A stretch of 64,000 nt of DNA from Poa pratensis (taxonomy: Eukaryota > Streptophyta > Magnoliopsida > Poales > Poaceae). The DNA lies in NCBI GenBank assembly GCA_947311845.1, contig CAMZMU010000027.1, positions 74,160,860 to 74,224,859 on the forward strand, in the 5' to 3' direction. A program made the position numbers and the translations under genes. This document shows, piece after piece, positions 43,761-55,134 of this stretch. Below the pieces are notes generated by a model, which ran no database searches, was not told the DNA's origin, and saw nothing but the letters and a program-made list of their open reading frames with translations. The first letter of the stretch is position 1. Each line of letters opens with the position of its first letter.

Positions 43761-46700
43761 GGACGCATCTACAAAACAGCCGTGCGTTGGTTCGTTAGAC
43801 CGAACGGCCGGCCTAAAAAGGCAAGGACATGTCCCCACCAAAAAGGAAAGTTCCTTTCCCGTGAGCTCAATCCCCTGCCATTTCCGTGCTCCTCGCCGCC
43901 GGGACCCTGCTGCCACCACGGAGTCCAGCCGCCCCGGTGCCGCCCATCACCCCTAGCTCCGGTGCCGCTCCGAATCCACCCCAAGACCACCACCGGCGCC
44001 GCCAAGGGGCCATCCTTCCCTGGCTCCGGCGCTAGGTAATTTCCCCCCTTGAAGACGAAGAGGCTCAATGGCTACCGAAAGAGTGGCGGAGCAAGGCAAC
44101 TACCTAAGATTGCTCCTGTACAACAAGCGGAAGACGAGCCAATTGCGTAGGAGCAGAAGCGCGCGCCGGCCAATCGCTGATCCCCAACCCCCTCCCGGCC
44201 AAGCTCGTGCTTAGGCACCTCCCCAAGCTCCCTTCCGTCCAGTTGAAAGAAAAGCTCCCTCCCGTCCAAGCAGGTCCACGACCACCATCTCCTCATCCCG
44301 GCAGTCGAGCTGCCGTGCTTCTCCGTTTGGTCTGGGCATCCATGTCTAAGCTCCGCCACAAGCTCCTGCACGCCCCAATTGGCTATCTCAGAGTTAGAGA
44401 GCCACCAAATCTGGCTGGTTCGGCCTGTTTTTTCTAAATTTTGCTTGCTCGTGATGCAGTTCTGGAGACACGAGCTAGTTCTTCGGAGGATTGTGGTGCA
44501 TTGCTAATTAATTTGCTTACTCTCTGTTGCAGTTTTGCTTGCTCTTTGAACTGTACTGTCTTGCTAATTAGGCTCTGATCTGTCTCTGATAAGTTGCTAG
44601 TATAATAAATTTGTCATTTGTACACTCCTTTGTTATTGTGTGAATAAAATTTTGGTGCCATAAAGTTGCTTTAAATCATATCAAATTTGCTTTTATTTCT
44701 TGTGGAGTTGCCTAATGCCATTGTGAAATGAAACGCCGCCTCATACCAAATTTGCTTTTATTTCTTACAACGTGCGCGGCACACCAAAGTTGCTTCGCCA
44801 TACCAATTTTGCTTGTTTGATGCAAAGTTTCCTGCGAATATTGTGATGTTGTTCATGACACACCAAATTATTTTGTCCGGTACCAAATTATGATCGTCGG
44901 TGGACAACTTCACAAACATTGAGTGGGCAACATCACAGCTGAGATAGGCAATTTCAGACCATCGGTAGCCAACATCATGACTTTTTTGGAGCAACTTTTT
45001 ACACCTAAAACCAACTTTGCTCTGGGACAAAATAATTTTGTGTGTGATGAAGAAACTAGATTCAAAACACTATTAGGCAATTTTACAGCCACATTGGGCA
45101 ACTACTCAACGAGTAAATGCAACTACACCACAACTAAAAGCAACTTTGGTACTGGCCTAAATAATTGACGTGCATTTATGCAACTTCGCGATAACGGTAA
45201 GCAACTTTGGTGGTGTGCAACGAGGCAACCTCACAAAACAACTTTGTTTTAAAAAAAATTGGTGTGCGATGAGGCAACTTCACAACATCCGTGAGCAATT
45301 TTGCTATAGAGAGTGCAACTACTATATGTGCTCTCACGGAGAGCGCTACGATACCCCGCCAACAGCTCATGTCCAAGAAGTAGAATACGAGCCACCGGCC
45401 AGCCTGATCTGATTGCTCTGTAGTTGCTCATAGTAATTGATCTGATTGCTCTGTCAAGGACGGCCAGCCTGATCAGATCGAGGATGGCCAACTCAAATTG
45501 TGTTGCCCAAGAGCACATAGTAGTTGCTCAGTTTTGCTGATGTGTTGCCTAACTTGTGATTTTACACCTGCATTGTTACATGCATGTCGTGGATATTCAA
45601 AAGTGACATTCAGTAGGCAAAAAAAAGCCCACTGAACCAATAAAAATTGCCTCACTTGTGATTTTAATTGCCAAGAAAAATCTTTTAAAGAGGCAAAACA
45701 CACTCCTACTGCCATAACTCAAAAATGCTTAGACAATTATTTAAACTTGCCTAGAACACTAGTTAAAATGCATGGAAAAATTATTTAGTTGCCTCAAGGA
45801 TTTCTATGTCGGACTGAAAATCCTACTCAGTTGCCTGAGAGTGATTTAAAATTTGCCTGAAAACACTACTTAGTTGCTTCGAAGCACAAATTAGTTGCCC
45901 CAAAAACACTACTTAGTTGCGTGACAGTGATTTTTTTTTTCTTTCTAAAAACACTACTTAGTTGCCTCGGAGCACAAATTAGTTGCCCCTGTCACTACTT
46001 AGTTGCCTGAGAGTGATTTAAAATTTCCCTGAAAACACTACTTAGTTGTCTCGAAGTTCAAATTAGTTGTCCCAAAAACACTACTTAGTTGCCTAAAGCA
46101 CTTGTAATTTGATCTGAAAACCCTACTTAGTTGCCTGAACAACAACACAATCTAAACAGGGATTCAAAGTTTGTCTAAAAGCACTGATTAATTGGCCTGA
46201 AAACACTTCTTAGTTACTCTTGCCCCGAAAACACCACTTAATTGCTACGTACAAAAACACTACTTAGTTACCCGTTGTGACACCACTAAAATCCAGTTTT
46301 GGTGCCGAGCGAAACAACTTCACTTGTGTGTTAAGGCAACTTCCTACAACAGTAAGCAACTTGTGTGTGTGGAAGAGACAATTACACAACTGCGATAAGC
46401 AACTCAATAATAATTAATAAAACACCTTTGGTAAAGAAAGCAACTAATATACACAGTTAGGTAACAAAAATTGATAGAATTAAGCAAGGAAAAACAAAGT
46501 AATCTCATGAAGCAACTATTAGAATATTTTAGGCAACAAATTGATAGAACTAAGCAACTAATATTTGCAGGGAGGCAACAAATTGGTAGATTTGAGCAAC
46601 TAATATTTGCGGGAGGCAACAAATTGGTACTCCAACAAATTGGAGTAGATTTGAGCAATTATTTAGGTTTATTTTTTTTCCTTTTCTTCCCCTTTCTTCT

Positions 46701-47378
46701 CTCCTCTATTTCTTTTCTTCCTCCTGTCCCTTTCTTCCCCAACGTGCAGTGGATGGTCCTCCACCCAGCCGTTCCCCTGCGCGTGGCCTGCCCTGCCCGC
46801 CCCAGCATGTTGAGGTCTGGATCGGGCCTCCGCGCGAGCTCCTCCCCTTGCGCGTGAACAGCGCCGCCACGAAGCGCTTCACTCTCAGTAAGCTGGTCAG
46901 CCGGCCGCACAGCGCCGCCCCAAGAGCTCCAAACCGTGACGAGAAAGGCAGGTGTTGGACGACGATCCACTGGCTGCCCGCGGCGTGGAATGTCCATTCT
47001 CTGGCACGCGGAGCGCGAGCACGGGATTGGAGGCGACGAGAGAGCCATGGACCTGGCTTGTTGCAGGGTCTCGGTCGAGGGGAGCGTCGCCAGAGGGCCG
47101 GGTGAGGGAACGAGAGGGTCGCCGGCTGGGTGGTTGTCCGGGAGCAGCGCGCGGGTGGCCGGCCGGAGTGCCTCGGATGGATGGAAGGGAGCAGCGCGTT
47201 GGGTCGGTCGACCGAGGTAGGGGAAAGGATAAGCTGTCGCCTAGCATGAGAGTGCCGCGGACCGCTCCGACCAGGTGCCACCTGGGCGCGAATCTTGGCG
47301 CGAACGCTCGGATCGGACGGCGCGCTCGCGGCCGTTGCGTTCGTCGGTTCAGCGCACGCGCGTTTAGAAGCTTTTAGG
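43761..47378. mobile_element. 3.6-kb non-autonomous MULE (Pack-MULE-like), 9-bp TSD CAGCGTAAA
   Basis: Exact 9-bp repeats CAGCGTAAA flank it (43752-43760 and 47379-47387). The target is recognisable as the TATA region of ncRNA copy 3, so the boundaries are set by comparison with copies 1 and 2. Terminal inverted repeats are weak (about 35 bp sharing TCTA, AAC.GC.CGTGCG and TG). The left subterminal (43850-44400) and right subterminal (46740-47330) regions are GC-rich and gene-like, as in Pack-MULEs. The centre is a degenerate AGTTGCC word array. No transposase is visible. Confidence 0.75.
44650..46640. repeat. Degenerate AGTTGCC / GGCAACT word array
   Basis: Words such as CACTACTTAGTTGCC, AAATTAGTTGCC, GGCAACTT and GCAACTTTG recur every 20-45 bp over 2 kb. 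The left third (44650-45300) and right end (46300-46640) use the GCAACT orientation more, the middle (45630-46270) the AGTTGCC orientation. A larger unit of about 175 bp recurs near 45830 and 46005 (TTGCCTGAGAGTGATTTAAAATTT marker). The array is inside the MULE. Confidence 0.85.
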
Positions 47379-47387
47379 CAGCGTAAA

Positions 47388-47801
47388 AGGTGGCGCCGAG
47401 AGCGTCTACTCGCCGAGTTCGGTAGTACGAGCTCCTAGCCCAGCTTCGGGGGTAGCAGTTGGGATGATGAGACGAAACGGAGTGTGGGGAGTGTGCAGAT
47501 TGTGTTGGCCGACCCCTGGGGACCGGAAAAAACTGGGGTGGGCACCGGGCTCACGGTGCGCCCCCGCCACGTGCGCCGCGGTGAGCCACCTGCGCCGCGG
47601 TGAGCCGCGCCGCGATGCGGACTCGAGCTTCCCGTGCCATCCCAGCCGTCCAAGACGGGGGCGCACCGAGCGTGGGGTGAGCCCGATGCTCACCCCAGTT
47701 TCTTCCCGGGGACCGCACCCCAGGTTCTCCCCCTCCGGTGTCTTCGCGGCCTGCTCCGGGGGCTCGAAGGTGGGGCAAGACACTTCTCTACCAACTGTTT
47801 T
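47388..47801 (+). pseudogene. ncRNA copy 3 body, interrupted by a MITE
   Basis: The remaining TATA part (47384) is followed after 28 bp by GCCGAGTTCGGTAGTACGAG (start 47412). The body runs to CTCTACCAACTG and a T8 terminator (47798-47805). Without the MITE it is about 194 nt, some 40 nt shorter than copies 1 and 2. Mutations break the first hairpin (GTACGA for GCGCGA). With promoter and body both interrupted, this copy is dead. Confidence 0.7.
47526..47709. mobile_element. 184-bp MITE inside ncRNA copy 3
   Basis: The ends are inverted: GAA.AAACTGGGGTG.GCA.CGGGCTCAC on both sides with few mismatches, about 45 bp. 8-bp repeats GGGGACCG flank it (47518-47525 and 47710-47717). The superfamily is unclear: an 8-bp TSD suggests hAT, 9 would suggest Mutator. 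Confidence 0.75.
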
Positions 47802-48038
47802 TTTTATTTTTCTTTGAACAAAGTTCATATTAATTGGCAATTGCCTGCATCGACAATTAGTATCGAAACACTAGCACACGTCTAGGTCGGCATATTTTAC
47901 TAGTTTGTTGCCAGCAACGAGAATAAATGCCGGGACGCCGGGTTGCGCTCATGCACACTGACAGGGTTTGTCGTCATGGGCCTCAGACTAGTCGCCGGGG
48001 TGTGTGGAAATTATAAAGCCTAAAATATTATATAAAGA

Positions 48039-48068
48039 AGGCAAAGACCATTCTGTACCAACTTTTTT
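48039..48068 (+). pseudogene. 3' end fragment of the ncRNA family
   Basis: GGCAAAGACCATTCTGTACC followed by AACTTTTTT matches the 3' end and terminator of the family. Nothing upstream matches. Confidence 0.5.
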
Positions 48069-48160
48069 CACCTTATTTGTCATAAACAAGTTCACATTGG
48101 TTTAGAACTTACGATTATCGCCTTTCGAGCTCAGCATATTCCTGCACACCGCACTTGTAG

Positions 48161-48300
48161 TGAATAACTATGGGAGATGGTAGCTTGCTAGGGGCATGCC
48201 ACGGTGGACAACAGCCCTAGCTTCTCCCCCCTCCACCGTCTCGGTGGCCTCATCCCCGGGTCCCGAAGGATGGCAAAGACCCATCTCTACCAATTATTTT
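48161..48300 (+). pseudogene. 3' half copy of the ncRNA family
   Basis: From GAATAAC...GGGAGATGGTAGCTTG through CCCTAG.CTCTC and GGCAAAGACCCATCTCTACC this matches the second half of copy 2. The 3' flank also matches that of copy 3 (GGCAGTTGCCTG against GGCAATTGCCTG), so the copy arose by DNA duplication, not by reverse transcription. Confidence 0.65.
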
Positions 48301-48416
48301 AATTTATTTTTCTAATCCTGTCTTGGATGGCAGTTGCCTGCTCTTGTCATCCTTGCAATATACAATCCCCTAAAAATAAAGATCCATGGTTCATCCATGT
48401 GTCAATATTTTATTGA

Positions 48417-48686
48417 ATATCTCTAAGAATACTAAGCTCCCTAGGAATAGAGGCCTCTCCTTGATTGTGGTCCCACTTGTCATGTTAAAATAAAAAAATC
48501 TAAAAGTATATAGCTCTTGATGTTTGTGGCCCACGTTTAAGCTATTTGCAAAAATTAATATATCTTCTTAGTTGTGGCCCCACTTTTTAGGTTGGGCAAA
48601 TAGATAGCTCTCCTTAATTGTGTCCACACTTGTCAGGTTATGATAAAAAGGTGGAGCTCCAAAAAAAACTAAAGATCAAATCTTAA
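48417..48686. repeat. 270-bp direct repeat, copy 1
   Basis: About 270 bp (CTCTAAGAATACTAAGCTCC to ATCAAATCTTAATT) recur at 49999-50265 with roughly 15 differences. The two copies are 1.58 kb apart in the same orientation. No TG/CA LTR ends are evident. Confidence 0.85.
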
Positions 48687-49998
48687 TTAACATGAAATAT
48701 TTAGCTTGCTTCAAGTTCAATGGATTTCAGTAAATTTCCCTTATACTGTTGCAAAGCCTTTTCCAGCTATGCCTGCCATGAATTAATCATATTTACAGCA
48801 ATTAATATACGGAATATAGCTTACACAAACCTATGCTAGCGCACAAAATATTATTGGATCCTTTTATATTCAGAGTGTATGTTTGTATACTATGCTAGAG
48901 GTCACATGAAGCTACAAACTCTATCAAGTGTGACTGCAGTTTCTGCAGGTCGTCAAAATTTCAACTTCAAGTTCTGGACTCGTTCAGTCACTCTTCACTG
49001 AATATTCACCTGGATTTCCACCAAGTTTTCCTGATAGTGACTGACACCGCTCCATGGCGAAGGACGGAAAAAAATTGAGGTCGGGCGAACTCTCAAGTAA
49101 AAAAATTGAAACTCAAAATTATCTAGCAGATAGAACCTACAAACATGCTAGCGACAATGAATCTTTAGTGCCATCTAAAAACCCCTTTATTGAGAAAACT
49201 CTATTTTCTTTTGATTTTTTAATTAATCTGTACCATGAAACCACCACAGGGAAGAAACGGTAGTCGGCTTGTTTGGTTAGGCTTATTTATGACTTTTTTT
49301 GGACTTAACCTTATAAGGCAAACAAGCACTTAAATAGATGATGTTGGCTTTTGACTAGATAATGTTCTATAGTGATATAATAAGTGTAAAAAATCAAAGA
49401 AACCAATTTAGATGTTTCTATGCCTTATCATAGGCTAAAATGTAAAAGGAAAAAAATAAAGTTGTTTCTGAGCAAAAGAGGAAAAATAAGTCTAACAAAA
49501 AACAGAGGAGAATTTTGTTCCATCAGTCCAGCGAAGCGAGCCTGCTCGTGCCAGCAGCACTAGAGGCCTTTCCAGGTCCCCCCGCGCGCGGCCCATGAAG
49601 CCCATCTCGGCTGAGGTAGCTTCCAGCCGGCCCAGTTAGCTTTTTCTCCTTTGTTTTTCCCAGAAAACGAGCAGAAAAACGGCTAAACTTGTATGCACAT
49701 CAGAAAATGCCTATATACATGTAATTTTTTGCCAAAATTTAAGGTAGGGCGGCCGCCCTACCTTGCCCTGTGGGGAGCTTCGCCCCTGCCGCTCCAAAGC
49801 CTTGTGTCGCGCACTACTGAGTACTGAACATGAATTTGTTTCTTGTGTAATGCCTATAAATAGGCCATCATGGATGCACCAGAGGCACCGAGCTTGTCTA
49901 CCTTGATTAACTTCAGCGTTGATATTTTCAGGTATTCCACAACGTTCAGGGTGTGGAGATTATACAGTTGCATGTGCTTTTTGGCTTCTATGGATAAT
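48687..49998. other. Sequence between the 270-bp repeats
   Basis: AT-rich without a supported gene. A 69-codon frame (49054-49263) has no domain. A phrase typical of old MITE or transposon sequence (GGCGGCCGCCCTACCTTGCCC near 49746) is present. Confidence 0.4.
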
Positions 49999-50265
49999 CT
50001 CTAAGAATACTAAGCTCCCTAAGAATAGAGGCCTCTCCTTGATTGTGGCCTCACTTGTCAGATTAAAATAAAAAAATCTAAAAGTATATAGCTCTTGATG
50101 TTTGTGGCCCACGTTTAAGCTATTTGTAAAAAATAATATATCTTCTTAGTTGTGGCCCCACTTTTTAGTTTGGGCAAATAGATAGATCTCCTTAATTGTG
50201 TCCACACTTGTCAGGTTATGATAAAAAGGTGGAGCTCCAAAAAAACTAAAGATCAAATCTTAATT
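49999..50265. repeat. 270-bp direct repeat, copy 2
   Basis: Second copy of 48417-48686. After it the series of phrases GTGGCC.CACTTTCAG continues (50266-50345), which is missing after copy 1, so copy 2 lies in the more complete context. Confidence 0.85.
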
Positions 50266-50345
50266 GTGGCCGCACTTTCAGTTTGTGAATATTTTTACTA
50301 AAATATATAATTTTCGGTGCTTGTGGTTCCACATTTCAGGTTATA

Positions 50346-53010
50346 AAAAAAAACATTTTTACTTGGTTTGTCTCGGGTCGTTTCGCAATTGTGTGGCCGG
50401 TTACACAGTGATGTTTTTTAACATGCACTTAGCCGTACACCCTATTTTTACAATACACTCGTGTTGAAAATCCTAGAGATAAGTTATGCTCCTGATATGA
50501 ATTTGCATGGCATAAAAATGAGCATACAAGATTTTTATTATATTATCCAACAAAGTCTCACAAAAAATATATCAATCGGTCAAAGTCATTTTTGTCGATA
50601 TCTATCGCAATGCTAAAAAATGTTTGGAAGTGGTCCTGCTCGCTGCCAAGTATGCTAACCTCACACCAATACACGTCATGTAAATCAGATGACTCACAAA
50701 ACCAACCAACGGCGCGCCAGGAACCTAAACCGGTCCAGTAAAGTACGCATTGTCTACGTACGCTGTACGCATTAGAAGTTGCTACCTCCATCTTGAGTCT
50801 ACCCATTTTTTAAGAGATCAACACATTGACCTTGCAACGCCGCGACGACGCGCGCGCGAGACAACGCCACCCTCCCGCGTGCGACCATCCGCACGGGTCC
50901 GCAATCGAGAACCCGCGGCACTACACTGTCGAGACTCGCTCTTATGGGCTTGTATCTCAACGCAATTCTCTCTCCGGGCACCGTATACCACCGTCGTCTG
51001 ATATGGGAAACCTTGCTCTAGAGTTCTCTAGAGCAGCGTGGACGAGAAGATCAGCATTGCAGCAACTATTTCTTCTACGAGTTTTTTTTGTGCTAATTCT
51101 CAATTTATTATGATTTCCCCAAAGAACGTTCTCAAATGGATGAACTCCAAAGCCACAGGTCCTTGTTAAAAAAAAATCCATAGGTCTGGAGCATGCAGTT
51201 TTTCTGTTTTGTTTCACAACATGGTAGTGGTAAATCAAGACAATTATATCTACGATCTAACAATATTTTTCTGACTTTTGAGAATGACTTAGAATTTTAA
51301 ATAGTAGTTGTTTGAATCTTTTTGGTACAAAAACGGTTCGCTCAATTTTAAATAGTAGTTGTTTTTCTGTTTTGTTTCACAACATGGTAGTGGTAAATCA
51401 AGACAATTATGTCTACCATCTAACGGTATTTTTTCTGACTTTTGAGAATGACTTAGAATTTTAAATAGTAGTTGTTTGAATCTTTTTGGTACAAAAACGG
51501 TTCGCTCAATTTTATTAAGCAACATTTTCACGTATAAGATAGATAAATGTGTCTGCATGTGCAAGTATTTTTCTATATGATTGACTTTTATTATTTCAAA
51601 ACTTACCAAGACATATCTATAACTTCTATTTTTTTGTTTACCTATAATGTTTTGTGTGTAGTCAATTTCGTTTGTGACAGCAAAAAAAGGTTACTAGACA
51701 ATCAAGATGACAAAATAGAAACAAATAGGTTTATAGATAATACACTTATTTATATCTATGGAGTATTGAAGACATGTTATACTTTAATATACATTGGGTG
51801 CGGCATCGCGCGCCTTACCATTCTAGTGTAAGATAATAAATGTAGAAATCTCACTAGAAATAGAGCTCTATGATTCATTCACGTGTCAATATTGTATTGG
51901 ATACATAACATAAATGTAGAAATAAATAATATTTGTATGTTTAGATGAATACACAACTCTAGGTGGCAACATCCCATTGGATACATAAGATTATTATTAA
52001 CTTAGTTTTCGATATACGCACAAAATTAAGATTCTTCCCTTCTTTTAAAGCATATTCAATTGCTGCCTTATTTTAGCACATAACTTTTTCTACATTATTT
52101 GGGGCAAAAAATCTTGCGCCATCAGCTATTAATTTTTGCCAAATAACATCAAGTTTGCAAAAATAAAATATTTGGACTGCTACCATAAAAAAGAAATACC
52201 AACATGCCCATGCTAACTGTCAATCGGAAGTTTCATGTCGTTCTCCCAACTCTCTACCGGTGACTAGTGTCGTCTCTTCCCCTCGATTTGGCCTATATTC
52301 CGGCAATTTGGCCACCACTCTAATTAATCGATTCGGTCTCGAATATACCACCACTGTTTAAAGGTCACCAAACGCGGCACTGCCAGCCAAAATTTTCATG
52401 TCACTCTCACGCCTATCCTCCGGTGACCACCACCGGCTCTTCTCTCATCGATTCGGCCTCGATCCGATAGGTCCGCCACAACTCTGAACCGATATGGCCG
52501 CGAATCGATGGGGATCGTCCTCGAGTGATGTCATCGCTCTCCTTTCATGCGCGACTCCCGTTTGTAGCTCTGGCCAATGGGCCACCCGTGCGGCCCTCCT
52601 CCCCTCCCCTTCCTCACTATGCCTCCTCCTTCCCGGCCTGCAAGCATGAGCACGAGCGACACATAGTAGCTCTGCTCCACCTCGACTAGCACAACATCGT
52701 ACAACTCCTCGCCGTCTACACACCACCCCGTTAAAAAATCAAAAAATATTATACAGTTTGGTTGGTGATAGACCAATATGTGCACTATTTCCTGAAAAGG
52801 GTGTGAACTTGTGTACCTAATCATGTATTAGACACTAATATTTAATTAGATCACCATGTCATGTATTTATATTTTATAATCGCAATAATACGGCCAGACG
52901 CAGCAGAGTGCGCCAATCCCTTCCGGTAGGATCTTACCTTACCATCGTACCCATGCAACTTCACTGGTGCACTTCGATCAGAGGAGTACAAAGCTTCCGG
53001 CTCCAGTGGC
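50346..53010. other. AT-rich intergenic DNA
   Basis: No supported genes. It includes a 163-bp tandem duplication (51198-51513) and a degenerate internal repeat around 52230-52300 and 52385-52470 (Met-His-Val-like TTTCATGTC..TCTC, CCGGTGAC, CGATTCGGCCTCGA phrases). Confidence 0.5.
51198..51513. repeat. 163-bp tandem duplication
   Basis: GTTTTTCTGTTTTGTTTCAC starts at 51198 and again at 51361; both copies run to GGTTCGCTCAATTTTA with only a few substitutions. Confidence 0.9.
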
Positions 53011-53019
53011 ATGCTGAGC

Positions 53020-53575
53020 AACGTTGAGATGATCGTAGTGGTTGCAGCTGCAAAGCAGTTAGACAGAGTTCACCTCCTGCTTTTAATAGTTCGTTGTATA
53101 TTCATCCACAAATACAGCGCCTAAGTTTCAAAAAAAAAAAAAAAGACAGCGCTTACATCAACTACTTGTTTCTTTGAAGTTTGTTGCTAGTTATCCTTTC
53201 AGTCAAAAGTTTGCGATTAGCATTTTGACAGCTATCGTATTCGTCGTTGCTGCCAACAACGAGCAAAAATGGCCGCACACTAGGCTACACTTGCGCATGC
53301 TGCTACACGCCCCGCCGGTCTTGGGCTTGCCATGGGCCTATGGAAGATTCGTCGCTGATACAATCAGACGAGGACATCTACCTTCAGCGGCATGCTTAGC
53401 AAGGTAAGATGAGCGTAGTGGATGCAGCTGCAGAGCAGTCAAACAGAGTTCACGTCCTGCTTTTAATCGCTCGCTGTATAATCATCAACAAAGAACCGAC
53501 AATAACTACTTGTTTCTTTGAAGTTTGTTGCTGGTTATCCTTTCAGTCAAAAGTTTGCGGTTGCTACATCGTCCT
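53020..53575. repeat. Direct duplication of about 190 bp (53020-53225 and 53392-53575)
   Basis: Shared phrases include GAGTTCAC.TCCTGCTTTTAAT and ACTACTTGTTTCTTTGAAGT and CCTTTCAGTCAAAAGTTTGCG. Copy 1 has an extra segment with an A15 tract. Confidence 0.8.
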
Positions 53576-53811
53576 GCTGATATTTGGTTTAGGCTGGTGG
53601 TGGTCGGTTGGTAAGGTTTCTATTTTATTTTGAAAAACAAAAGAGAGGATAACTTATCAGTTGCTGAGCAACGCAAATTATCAGATAGAACAAGTGTGTC
53701 AATTTGTCAAGACCCATGCTCAATAATAAAGCAGCAGCACATTTTTTTCCCTCTACAAGATAAGGGGAAGAAAATATCTTCAAGATTTGGCTCCACGATA
53801 GTTTAATTAAT

Positions 53812-54504
53812 GGGTCAATTAGATAGATGCCACTCCAATTTCTGTCTATTTGAGAAACGCCACTACAACTTTTATCTTTTGAAAAACGCCACTACAATTC
53901 TCTGTACATTCTATATATGCCATTATGCCCACTTAAACACATATACTGGTCATTATACTCGCGTATTTCTGTCATATATACGTATACAAGGTGGGCCCAC
54001 CCAGATTGGACTTAAAATATGCACACACAAAAAAGACGGAATAAATTGGAACACATGTTATAAATTGTGACATGATAATAGGGTACAAAATATTTGACAT
54101 ACGTACATTCAAATGGCTGCAGAAGATGCGCACACGGATAAATAGCTCATCCATACATCCAGGCTAGACGCGTACATCAGGTTCAGTACCAGGTTCAAAG
54201 CACTATTACAGGTGAAGATTTGGAGCCGAAGTCAGCTTGTTCTTCCATCCAATCGGAGAGGCAGTCGCCCGCCGGCACCAGTCGGTCAATGTTGTCTAAA
54301 AAAAAAGCTGATTTGGACGGTCCACTTTGTATATGTATATAGGACAGAAATACGCGAGTATATTGACCAGTATATGTGTTTAAGTGGGCATAATGACATC
54401 TATAGAATGTACAAAGAATTGTAGTGGCGTTTTTCAAAAGATAAAAATTGTAGTGGCGTTTCTCAAATAGTCAAAAGTTAGAGTGGCATCTATCTAATTA
54501 ACCC
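53812..54504. mobile_element. MULE with about 190-bp TIRs, 10-bp TSD TTTAATTAAT
   Basis: The ends GGGTCAATTAGATAGATGCC and (reverse complement) GGGTTAATTAGATAGATGCC begin inverted repeats of about 190 bp (53812-54003 and 54313-54504) with about 90% identity by eye. Exact 10-bp repeats TTTAATTAAT flank it (53802-53811, 54505-54514). Each TIR contains three spaced copies of a GCCACT-C/A-CAA motif. No coding capacity. Confidence 0.85.
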
Positions 54505-54522
54505 TTTAATTAATGCTGCAAG

Positions 54523-55120
54523 TGTTACCTAATGCATCAAAGAATCCAACCAGACAGCTGAGGTGTCCCAAAATTATCCACACACATCGGGGAATCTGAT
54601 CTCACCACCCCCATCGCAGCTATAAACAAATCGGCCCGGTAGTAATAAACAAATGACGCAATGATAAACAAGTGGTGCTTGATAGAGGACAAAAAGGCTA
54701 TGATATGCTAATGCTCTTGACACTCTGCTTTTGGTTGCCGCTTACTGCTTTAATTTATCTATTCATGTGTTGTTTTTGGTGTGTCGAATATTATGTACGA
54801 GTAAGGTTACATGGACTTGGTGTTGTAGTAGATGTGGATAGGGTACGTGTAGTGTTCTAGTCAAACACGTTGTATCCTAGGGCCTCCCATATAATGAGGA
54901 GGCACCACATGTTGTAACCCATGACGACGACTAGATAGCAATTGGCACGCAGGGGGAGCCGGCGACTTGTGCCGGCGCCTAGGGCGGCCGGTGTTGCGGT
55001 ATCTTGGGGAGGAGCGCCCGTAGTCATGCCCCGCAGATGTAGACGAGTTCGCCGAACTGCGTTACCAAACATCGTGCCTCGGTGTCGTCTTTGATCTTGC
55101 ATGGCGCCATTATCGTAACA
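54523..55120 (+). repeat. 5' LTR of the copia element (598 bp)
   Basis: Begins TGTTAC and ends GTAACA, perfect 6-bp inverted ends. A TATA-like CCATATAATGAGG lies near 54888. The end is fixed by the PBS two bases later. Confidence 0.75.
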
Positions 55121-55122
55121 AG

Positions 55123-55134
55123 TGGTATCAGAGC
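55123..55134 (+). promoter_or_regulatory. Primer binding site, initiator Met-tRNA
   Basis: TGGTATCAGAGC, the standard plant LTR-retrotransposon PBS, 2 bp after the LTR. Confidence 0.95.

Noticed and set aside
46706..47377. Arg-rich ORFs on both strands near 47 kb
   Set aside because: These are GC-rich subterminal parts of the MULE; no frame has domain support, although a captured gene fragment is possible.
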